From Metridium senile (lineage: Eukaryota > Cnidaria > Anthozoa > Actiniaria > Metridiidae), in the NCBI GenBank assembly GCA_949775045.1, contig OX459102.1, forward strand, positions 6,072,185 through 6,136,184: a stretch of 64,000 nucleotides of DNA, read 5' to 3'. This document shows, piece after piece, positions 20,878 through 33,300 of the stretch; position 1 is the stretch's first letter, and each line of letters starts with the position of its first letter. The position numbers and the translations under genes are program-made. Below the pieces are notes generated by a model. It was not told the origin of the DNA. It saw nothing but the letters and a program-made list of their open reading frames with translations, and did not search any database.

Positions 20878-23800
20878 AAATAAATAAATTTATAAATAAA
20901 TTAATAAATAAATATATTAACAAATAAATAAATAAATAAATTAATTAATTAATAAATAAATACATTCATTAATAAATAAATAGATAAATAAATAAATAAA
21001 TAGATAAATAAATAAATAAATTAATACATATAAAAAAAATAAAGAAATAAAGAAATAAATATTACAGTTACTTGCTTACCTCGCTTACGTATTAGTTATC
21101 TGCTTACTTATTTACTTACTAACTTACTTGCTTATTTATCTATTTACTTACTTATTTCCTTATTTATTTCCTTATTTATTTCCTTATTTCCTTCCTTATT
21201 TCCTTATTTATTTCCTTATTTATTTCCTTATTTCCTTATTTATTTATTTACTTACTTATTTATTTATTTATTTACTTATTTATTTGCTTATTTATTTGCT
21301 TATTTATTTGCTTATTTATTTGCTTATTTAACTTACTTATTTTTTTATACCTATTTATTTGCTTATTTAACTTACTTATTTATTACACTTATTTATTTAC
21401 TTATTTACTTACTTATTAACTTACTTATTAACTTACTGATTTACTTACTGATTTACTTATCTATTTACTTATTAACTTACTTATATATCAATTTGCTTAT
21501 TTACTTATTTACATACTTATTTATGAACTTATTATTTACTTCTTTCCATAATTCTTTACTTAATTCTTTACTTACTTTTTTACTTAATTACCTACTGACC
21601 TATTTACTTATGTACGTACGTACCTTATCCAATCCTCTGACTTCTACCTCGATAGCCATTCCTGTTCCAGGCAATATTCCTACCGGTTTGCACTAAAGAA
21701 AAAGAAAAACGCATGGTTATAAGGCTTGTAAACATTGGGCGACATGTTACAGCAGCGATTTACGGCAAAACCAACAGAGGGTAAAAATATATATCATATA
21801 AAATTAAAATTAACAAATCTAAATCTAAATCTAAATTTTAATCTACAAAGGTTGCCCATCACTGCAGATATAACAAAATACTTAAAAATAATTTCAAAAG
21901 ATAAATAAAAATATAAATAAATGAAAAAAAAAAAATCACTTTTTTAACGCATCAATGTATTACTGCGGTTTTCGACTTTCTGCGAACTCAGATATTTCAA
22001 CGGCTTGTTGTGAAACATATTTTTAGCTGCCGTCAATCAAAACTAAATAGTCGGCACCTTTTAAATCCTTGATTGACGACAGCTAAATAAGTATTTCACA
22101 ACTAACCGGTGGAATGTCTGAGTTCGATCGATCGATCGTGTGGTTCAACAGAAAGTCGAAAACCCCAGTAACCAGACACAAGGGCCATACTAATTGGGGA
22201 GACTCACACTCAGACTCACTACCTCTACGTTAAATATTTTAGCAAACAACTTCGCTCACATGTCTAAAAGAATTAAAATTTATTCATAAAATATACGTTT
22301 ATAATAAACGCATTGTCTGACTTACTTTGGATATATGTGATATATTTGTAAGCTGAATGGCAAAGTTCTTGGATGACCCAGTTTTTGCTCTCTCAAAACA
22401 CAGGAAACTAGACAAAAACAAAACACAAGAAGACGATTAATATTCTTTTATAAAAGAGGCCCCAGTGTTGATCTTGAGGTACGCCACACTTTAAAAAAGT
22501 TGACCAAATAAGATATTTGCTATTCCTGTTTCAAAGTTGAGCTCTCAGTGTATTTTACTCCGCTCATTAAAACAAGGGAAAAAAACACTATATATGATTA
22601 TGATTTTAAAACATTTGAGGTACAATGCGCGCTTTAAATGGCGGGCTACCGTATTACTGTGCGACTCGCCGTACCGTAGTCACTTACAAAAACGTTTGAT
22701 GAATTTTTGACATTATTTTGACATTTTTCATCTCAATCAGACCAATTACAGACATCAAAGTTGCTAAAGTCTCCGCCTCTTGATATAAACTCCGCCTGTC
22801 GATATAAACTTGTACCTGATTGGTCCGAATGAGATGAAAAAATGTCAAAATAATGACTACGGTACGGCGAGTCGCACAGTAATATCAGAGGACAATATAA
22901 AGAAACGTTCAATAAAAAAGTCCAAAAATATTTTATAAAAGCAATATAAAACGGTTGAGTGATATAACATGATGTTTCGGGATCGCCATGATCCTATTAT
23001 TAAGTTTTATGTATTTGACATTAGAACTCCAAACATTTTACTTGATAATGGAATCATGGCCATCGCGTTTTACTCATTTCGTAAAATTTGTATTATTAAG
23101 AGTACTTTTGTGTTAAGAAAAGTTTGCCATTTTTCATGTGTGACAGCGGTCTGTCCTTGTTCATCAGCATACACCGACGTCCTTCCTCCCACACTGAAAT
23201 AAAAGGACAAAATAGTTTTTGTTTCCTGAAAAGCTAATATATTGTTGCAAGGCTTAATGACGTCACATCATACACACAATACAGTTATGTAGAATATAAT
23301 ACTTAATTTTAAGAGGGTAACACTTAGTATCAAAAGACACCATCTATACGACACTCAAAATAATGACACTGAATAAATACAGTCAGGATCCCATTACCCA
23401 GAGCCTATATACTATCTCGAGTTAACGTTTTATCAGGTTGGCTATTTTTAGATTCATATTTAGCTTCTGTCCGCCATGTTTTTTTTTAATGAAATTCTCC
23501 TAAAGGAGATACGTGAGATGTACGCTTCGGGTAATGGACTTTTGGTAAAATTAGGCAACTAAAATGAAATAATTAGAAAGTAGCGAGCAAACTAGTATAG
23601 GCTGCGTCGGTGTTTGATATTAACGATAGGCAATAGAATGAAATTTGTAACACCGTAAAAAATAGAAAAAGAAACTAGCGAGTAAACTAGTATAGGCTGC
23701 GTCGGTGTTTGATATTAACGATAGGCAATAGAATGAAATTTGTAAGACCGTAAAAAATAGAAAAAGAAACTAGCGAGTAAACTAGTATAGGCTGCGTCGG

Positions 23801-24342
23801 TGTTGGATATTAACGATAGGCAATAGAATGAAATTTGTAACACCGTAAAAAAATAGAAAAAGAAACTAGCGAGTAAACTATTATAGGCTGCGTCGCTGTT
23901 TGATATAAACGATAAGCAATATAATGAAATTTATAAAACTGATGTTTCGAGCTTTAGCCCTTCATCGGAGTCAAACAAAATTCAAAATAAAATAAAGTAA
24001 CGTACTTTCCAATGGAGTCTCTGTTAACGATAACTTCAACTTTTCACAGAAATTCGCCCAGTTTTGAGACCCTCCCTGTGAGTTTGTGTTGTGTTGGGTG
24101 GTGGGAGACGTCACAAAACCGTCCGAAGATTCCGCTTGGATTTTGTTGTCCACAGTAGCCTTTGATATTAGATCAGCATCGGTTGGCAGCTCGCTCCAAA
24201 TACGCGCAACCCCATCGTAGCGTTGTTTTACCTGATAACATAAAACATCGCCGTCAGAAAAATACAGCAACACGAGACAAACGAAACTGAGTTAATCCGG
24301 CAATCAATCAATCAACCAATCAATCGATCGATTAATCAACTG

Positions 24343-24378
<36 letters not shown>

Positions 24379-27300
24379 ATCAATCAGTCAATCAATCAAA
24401 CAACCAATTAATTAGTCAACCAATAAACAAATAAATAAATGAATAGATGAATAAATAAATAAATAAATGAATGAATGAATGAATGAATGAATGAATGAAT
24501 GAATGAATGAATGAATGAATGAATGAATGAATGAATGAATGAATGAATGAATAAATAAATGTATTAAACACAATGTAAAATAGATATCTTGCGGAATTTG
24601 GTATAAACATAGTTCATAGAGGGGACTGGTTAGGAAACCTTTTGTTGTATACTTCTTTGTTTGCATTTCGAAATTGAACCGGTCTTGACCGTGCACAACG
24701 TTTTTATGGCCAATCAAAATTGCAAAATGACTCAACATCAACTTTTTCTATGAGATTATTGTAAGGAAAATTGTAATATTTATTCTAAATCTTTGAGTAT
24801 TTTGAAACAACAGCCAAAATAATGATTTTTGGTCTGTTTACTCAGACGTATCCAATATAACTAAAACAATTGCGAAACAAAAGATTATGCACGGTCACGC
24901 TTGAAAAAAAGTGTACAAAAACATACAACAGGGGCTTTCTAACCATTTCCCTCTACTAACTATGGTATAATTATAAAGTGGTCCTAGACCGTATTAAATT
25001 AACCACAATGTAAAATAAATACCTTTGGGAATTTGGCATAAAGTGGTCCAGTCACAAACATTTTCATACCAAATCCTAAGGCTATGGAATACAAAATCAA
25101 ATGGAAATTAGTGATCTTTTCTCCAGAAATTCTAACAAGGTTTTCCTTGTAGATCGACGGGAATTACTGTGATGGTCTAGTCTGTCGATGAAAATAATAC
25201 TCCAGGGGCCATTTGTACGAAGCCTGAATAGCGCTATCCACCAGACAAATCCCTATCCAAAGGATAAAACCTATGCAAATTCTATACATTAGATAACTCT
25301 CATCCAGTGGATAACTTTATCCAGGCTTTGTACAACTGGCCCAAGTTTCGGGCTCCTTCTGCGTGTACTGGAAACCTATTCTATTCTTTGTTAGCTTCGT
25401 TCTTTGTTTAAATTAAGTATTTTGTTATTTCTATTGACTTACGTAGACTGTGACCAGTACACGGAGAAGGAGCCCAGTTTCGCGTTATCTATCCCCGCTG
25501 TACGTTTTGAGAACAGGCAAAGGCTAAGGCTCGATTTATTTATTTATATATTTTACAATTCGCCAAGGCAGGTAAAATTACAATAGGACATGACGTCCGG
25601 ATCCCCTAGGGTAAAATTACCCTATCCTATCCCCTAAGAATGATAAAAGACCCAACCTACTTACACGCAACCCGGCCCTGTGCTACAAAAGAGAGATAAA
25701 AAAGATACGTAGAAAAAAAGAAGATAGAAAACAATTTTAACATTTACATGTGTGGAGAGGATTTAGCCTCCTCCGCAGGCATCTCTTAGGGAGAAGAAAC
25801 GAAGAAAAAGAAAAAACACGACGCGGGCTTCCTATGCCATATGGCAAAAAATAACGGGAGCTTGTCACCAGGCTTCGTCGTCTTCGAATTTTCAACACAG
25901 GAGCCCCAAACTCACAAAACTCACTCTCGGAGTTGCCTGCGGAGGAGGCTAGAGAGGATTTGGACGACGACATTTTACACAAACTAATTTAAATGAACGG
26001 ATGTCGCCATACATTCGAGAGCTGAATGATGACAAAAGATTTTAGCTTATTAGTAAAAGGTAACAGCTTATAAAAGGCTCTTATATCAGCTTGCACAGCG
26101 TTCCATAAATTTGTTATTTGTGAAAATATTCACAAATCCCAAGCAAAGCACGAAACAGTGTTGTTGTCGCTTAACAATAGAAACACATTTAAATTTACTA
26201 TGAATCGAGGTTATCCCTGTGAAAATGCGCCCTTTGTACAAACGTTACAGCCGTGCCATCCTCGGGAACCCAGGGTTAATCTTCTTTCGCTCGTTTCTCG
26301 CTCAAAGAAAAATACCCCTGGGAACGCAGTCTATTGGTGCTTGTTCCGGAAGTCAAAATTCAGCTCTTTCCTGATTGGTCGACCCGCTGACCAATGAAAA
26401 TCAAGATAAGCATTCAAAGGAAATCGTTAAATAACTTTGAGTTTTGACTTCCTGAACAAGCTCTAACAGACTACGTTCCCAGGGGTATTTTTTCTGCGAG
26501 CGAGCAACCAGCGACAGAAGATTACCCCTGGGTTCCCGAGGATGCAGCGGTGCTAGATTACACGAAACTGGAGTATTGAGATGTTTAATTCCTGAAAATA
26601 TTTTTGTTAGTATAAACCATCTTACCCATAAACATGAACAGAGTTGGTCCACGGAGAACAATCGAGGCAACAAATAGACAGCACACATATATAAACATGG
26701 ATCTGGTGGCTGGATGCTGCCAGGAGAAAAGGCTGTTGAATACACAGACAAACCGTTAGACAGCTTACAAAAAAAAAACCAAGAATGTATCGTTGGTTTT
26801 ATAAATAGAAACTAGAGAGTAAACTAGTATAGACTGCGTCGGTGTTTGATATAAACGATAGGTAATAGAATGAACATTGTAACACCGTTAAAAATGTTGA
26901 CTGAACTTTACTGACGTTTCGAGCTATAGCCCTACGTCGGAGTAGAGGATATTACCTATCGTTGGTTTTAAAATGTAATGTCTATAAATAGATCAAGAAC
27001 GATAAAGAGTATTTCTTCCGATATCCAAACACGGAGAAGTTTAGGCCCGGGCAAACGGCTTCAACTTTTGCTTCAACATTCATTCGATTTTGTTGAACGC
27101 TGTAGAATTGTTGTTGAACGATGTTTAACGTAGGTGGGCAAACGGTTTGAGCATTTACTTCAAATGCCGTCTAAGCATACTACAGGGCCCACAGTAATTG
27201 GCGTAAGCTGTTGTGGTGTCCCTGCCTTCGTATGAAGGAAAAAGCTAAAAAAAAAAACATCTGGTCGATTTTGTTGAATGGTAATGTTAAAACCGTTTGA

Positions 27301-30300
27301 CACCCCCTTTCAACATTGTTGGAACAAGTTACGTATTTCAGTCAAAGACCACTAAATGCGCATGGGTGTAGTCAACAATGTTGAACGGAGCAGGGCAAAC
27401 GACTTCAACTCCGATTCAACATTCATAGAACAAAAGAAATGTTGAATGGATGTTGAAACAAAATTTAAACGCGTTTAAACTCTTTCAACATCAATTCAAC
27501 ATCAATTTCAACAACGTTGAAAGGGTGGGCAAACGGCTTCTACATTGCCGTTCAACAAAATCGAACGAATGTTGAAGCAAATGTTGTTGAAGCCGTTTGC
27601 TCGGGCCTTTAGTTGAAGTTCTCTATCACTGCAAGCTCAACGTTAGTCTCGCTTCGATGCAAAGGCCCGGCTACCTTTTAATATGGCGCAGGGAACTGTG
27701 AAGTGGACTATTATATTCGCCTGTTAACATAACATTCGACTCTTACTAGGCCTCATATAGTGCTTATATAGCTGATATGAACGTTGGCTATTTTTTAAGT
27801 AAAGTTCTGCTATGATCAATCATTATTGACTCGATGACGTCACAGCGTTTAAAATCAATTCAACGCTTTGACGTCACATACAACGTGTTTGATTAGGTTT
27901 GTGTGGCGATTTGAAAACAAAAACAAAGTATTTTTTGAGAGATTGTTTCTCATTTATAAATTCTGAAAATATTTTGAGTGAATAATAAAATCATTAAACT
28001 CGACTCTCGTATGATATGAAGTATTATTGAGATCTCGAAAACCAGGTGATTTAGAGCGCGCACTTCCGGTTAGTATGAGCCAATCAGAAGCATTTTTGTC
28101 GCATCGCTATTAAACAGTTCCAAGATGGCGGCGTTCGAGAGAGTTGTTTCCCGTGTTAACTCTCTATAAATACATCCTTAACATAACTTATCATTAAAAA
28201 GTTATATGTTACTCGGACAATAAAAGTTCACTGCTGCTTTATCAGGGATAAAAAAGAACAAAAACAAAACGCAAATGCCCAAAAGTAACCGAAATCGTTG
28301 CTGTCTCGAGGCGCCATTTTGGAACTGTTCGTTTTGACAAACAATCCTTTGCGCGCTTCGCAGCGAGATCAGCTGGAAGTTTCTGCAAAAATGACACGTG
28401 AATATGGTATTTGCAAACGAATCAGAGCTGCAGAACAAGTAATACCTACTTTTTAAACTTTTCCAAAGAATTAGCCATAGTACCCAAAATATTCTATGAA
28501 GCAAAGAACAATACCAAAATGATGAAAAATTATAAAGAAATTACTAGAAATCACGTATTCTGATTGGTTGAGGCGCGTGCTTTATGAGAGCACACAGCAC
28601 GCGCGTTTGCATGTTGATTATCAGAACACTCGAGAGTGTTGACATTTCTCTTGCGTTTTGCCGATTTCCGCGTATTATAACTGGGGACTGCACACTACAC
28701 GCACGGGCGTTTAATATATAGTAAAGAATTATAGAATTGAAGCATTTTGATTGGCCGAGGCGATTGGTTTATAAGAGCACACAGCACGCGCGTTTGTATG
28801 TTGATTATCAGAACACTCGAGAGTGTTAATATTTCTCTCGCGTTTTGCCGATTTCCGCGTATTATAACTGGGGACTGCACAATACACGCACGGGCGTTAT
28901 ATAGTAAAGAATTATAGAATTGAAGCATTCTGATTGGCCGAGGCGCGTGGTTTATGAGAGCACACAGCACGCGTGTTTGCATGTTGATCAAATATGTCAA
29001 TTTGTATTTAAAAAAAATTAGAAAATTTGTTTTCTTTGCGATATGCTGTACGCGTCGTACTTTTCATACTGCCGACTTGTAGAATGTCCTAAGAGAACAA
29101 ATGTCCCAACAATTTTGAACAATATTGTAGTTTCGCTTACTGTGCGACTCGGACCAATCAGGTCAGTACAAGTTTATATCGACAGGCGGAGTTTATATCG
29201 AGAGGCGGAGACTTTAGATACTTTGATGTCTGTAATTGGTCCGATTGAGATGAAAAAATGTCAAAAATTCATCAAAAGTTTTTGTAAGTGACTACGGTAC
29301 GGCGAGTCGCACAGTAACATCTTGTTTTACATTCACGCAACATGTACATACCTGGACCTTCCTAGCGACCTGTAAAACCAGTTGAAACTTGTCTGACCAA
29401 CTTTTGTCCTCTGACGGGGTCTACGAAAGAAATTAATATAATGCATTGAGACTGATCTGAAATTGTCTATATGATAAATATTTTACTTTAAATATTTTTA
29501 TTTGTTAAAGCAGCCTATGTTTGCAGCGTATAGCTGGTGGGGCCCTGCTGTCTTTCTCACACACACTCCACACTACATTCTGTATTAATTTTACATGCAA
29601 GCACACTACATTCAAACTCACATGTTGATTTTTTCGCAGGGAGGAAAACCAGATAACCCGGAGAAAAACACTCGTGGCATGAGAGAGAATAACACACGAA
29701 ACAAACTCTGTTCACTTGTCACCTAGCCTCCACCTGTGCCAGGAATCAAAAACAGGTCACAGTGATGAAAAGCCAGCTCTCTCACTGCTACAGTCACCCA
29801 ATGCTACCCAAAATTAATAACCATCTTAATACACAACACAACCATCTAACCTCATCTTTTTCTTGTTTTGCCAGTCCAATCTGTGCTGCAATTCCCCTGA
29901 GAAAGAAGCAAAAAATTATGTTTACAGCATAACGCGCCTTACCGTGGCAACCCAATTAAAGTTTTGTACAAGTTAGCTTAGCGTTCAAAAGTTTCTCTTT
30001 TCAAATTATTTGCTACACCTTTTCAAATTTAAACACCCTGGGAGGTTTTTCAGAAACTTATAAACTTCACTCTTGTCTTCGCTTTGAACATTTCAAAGTG
30101 TTTACCGTTTGACACTCGGCGTGTCTTTTATATTAAGGTCAAATTCTCGCTTTCTGATTGATTAACTTGTACAAAACTTTAATTAAGTGGCCACGGTAAG
30201 GCGCGTCGCGCTGTTACGATGACGATAATGACAGGGAATTTGTATAGCGGACTTTACATGTGAAATAAACACAGCGGTCAAACGACTACGCATGCGCGAA

Positions 30301-33300
30301 AAAAACAACAAGTAAAATGATCCAGCCACAACCTCGTTCCCAGGCTTAATTTTCGCACGGACTCTATAAAAAATGATGGATTGGACGACTTTCATCGCTT
30401 TTTCTCAAAATATAAACAAAAATTCAAAAGTATAGACTCATGGTAGCTTTAAAATATAACAAAGGTTATGTACATGAAACTTCAAGCTTATATATTCAGG
30501 GAATTTCTTATAAATCTACTTCAAACACTTTTAAAATCCAAAATTTAGCGCTGTGAAAATTTTGCCACGCATGCGTAGTCGTTTGACCGCTGTGTTTTTG
30601 AAATATGCTCAAATGCGTTTGATGTCTATTATTATTAATTTTCTGAACATTGATGGTTTACTATCATGATGATGATGCATGTGTTAGAAAGTGAAATTTA
30701 GTTATTATGATTATTATGGTATATTATTATTATCGTGTGAGATGAACCCTCTTGAGAATAAGGCATCGCCATAAGTATGTTGTGACTAGCAAATAGCTGG
30801 ATAACAGGATGTTGCGTTAGTAAAGATCATTATAAAACCAAAGATTGACAATGTAACTTTGCACAATACAACTCTTGTAGCTAGTACACTACTGGGACTA
30901 GGACTGTAGTTTAACTTGTACTAGAAAGTACGGACCTAAGTAAGGATAGTGGTTTTGTAAGGAATTCCTTCTACCAACCACACCTACTAAGGAAAGTCTT
31001 TCTGCTCGAGCAGGCTGAGCACTAGACTTGGTGTCTTCAATTATAACAAGTATTAAACGAGTAAGTTGCAAATCAGTGTGTCTTCACTTGGTGCCTAATC
31101 TACCATTTGAGCCAGTCACCATTTGCTTTTTGTATTAAATCCAATGATAACTAAAGCATTAGAGTGGTTTTCATTAACCAGTGAAACACACTTTAGCGTA
31201 ATTATATGCTTTATTACATTTTATTACACTTTAACTTTAACTTTGTGATTTATAATCATTTGTTCAATAGCACTATTACACATTAATACACTTTATTACT
31301 CTTTCCCTATTACACTTTGTTTCACGGGTTAATGAAAACCACTCTGTATAGTTACGGAGGTGTAATACCTTGCATGAAGATAATTCAGGAACAGTTTCCA
31401 TATCACCAACAAGAGAAACAAAGAAAAGACATATCCATGTAGAGCAGCGTACATATAGAGCTGCAACAAAAAACTTAGTTGTCATAAGATATATTTTGCA
31501 ACAGCATTAGAAAACAAGCAAGTAAGCGAACAAACAAACCAACAAACAGATAAACAAACAAAACAAACAGATAAATAAGCGAAAAACCAACAAACAGACA
31601 AACGATCAAGAAGATGAGCAATCAGATAGGCAGATAAACAAACAAACTGATAAACAAACAAGCAAACGATTACTTACCATAAATGCCATAAGTGAAGCAG
31701 CTGGGTTTGACCATCTTACAATCATCCTTATTGATTTAATGAACTGAGTGATGGGTTTTATTGCATTAGCTGAAACACAAAATATAGAATGTAAGGAATG
31801 GGAATAGGCCATGCCTAGATCATACGATCATAGAAGGACTGTTGAGAAGTACTATAGCTGTGAATTCGGAAATTGTTCAGGAGTATTTGGGAACAAGATT
31901 TTGAACGATGATGAATGATCAAAACAGAACACCAGGGTTTTCATTATTTTTTTAACTAGGTGTAAGACCATATTAAAGTAGGCAGCTGTTTCCCTTGAAG
32001 GGATTGTAATTTTGTAAATTTAATTGTTAGAAAGTAGGCGGCAAAATTAGGGAAGTACATGGTGAAATTCTCCTGTTGCCGCCTTCTAATGAACACCCTG
32101 GAACACAATCATTTTTTAGCTTTTCCTGATATCTAATAGATATGGTTATCATTGCAATAGAATAATGTAACCTCCCATGCAACATTAGTATTAGCATTGA
32201 TGGAGAAAGGGAGGGGGGGGGGGGGGGGGGGGGGGGGGAGAGTGCACCGTCGGCTTCCTGGGAGAACAGCTTTACTTCTAGCTAATGGAACTACAGACGC
32301 TAAATAATAGTACTTTTCCTTTTTTCTCCCTTTTTCATGGATTCATACACTCATAATCCCAATAACTATAATCACAATCATTATTGGTTGAGTTTATGTT
32401 TGTTACTTACTGAAACGATTGATATTCTCCTTCAGACTTGAAACAAATAGAAAAAGTATTATCAGAAATACTGTTTTACAAAGGTAATTTAAGGAATTGT
32501 CATTACTGTCAATAGAAACTTTGATTAAAAGAAAGTCTCTCGTCCTAGATGGCCAGGCCAGACTTACGTTTTCACAGCCAGTGGATCACCATTGTCATCA
32601 ACGCTGTCTCCAGAGTTTGCGTCAGGTTCTTCATTAACAAAGTCCCACAGTCTGTCGGCAATCTGTCAACATGCTTGGTGTGTTAGTCTTTAAGTAATAA
32701 GATACTTATATAATATATCATTTAAAAATTCATAATAGACCATTTTGCATTTCTTGTTGCTCAACCTCAATTCATGTAACATTTTCTTTAGAATTTGACT
32801 ACAGCCCTTGAAATTGAAGTATCAGTTGCAATTGATTGATAATGTGTACATTCCTCACATTACCACAGTTTGTTAGGCAAATTGTAAAGAATATAATTAT
32901 TACATGCTATTGAGACTGAGGTTGAGCAACAAGAACCATGAAATGGTGAAATTCAACACTAACCAGTTCAGTTACTCTCTTTTTAAAACTCTGCATTCTT
33001 GGATGTCTGTGTGGGATCTCTTCTATTCCATCTATATCAAAAGAAAAATCAATAATCTAAACAAAATTATCATTTTTGATTTTGGTTAAAAATAATTGGA
33101 TAAGAATATTACGAATTCGAAGGCAGGGACACCACAACAGCTTACACCAATTACTGTGGGCCCTGTAGTATGCTGAGACCTGATTTTGTGCCGGGAGACA
33201 ATCCCCTGCTCTTCATATAGCACAGCAGGATCTTTTAGGTCCACCTTATATAGGAATTAGAGTGAAGGTAGACAGGACCTCTGGCTTTATGGCCTTATCC

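Noticed and set aside
22969..23202. 77-codon plus-strand frame
   Set aside because: Shadow of the minus-strand GRAMD4 GRAM-domain exon at 23193..23106.
24412..24741. 109-codon frame with IHSF repeats
   Set aside because: Read-through of the ATGA simple repeat.
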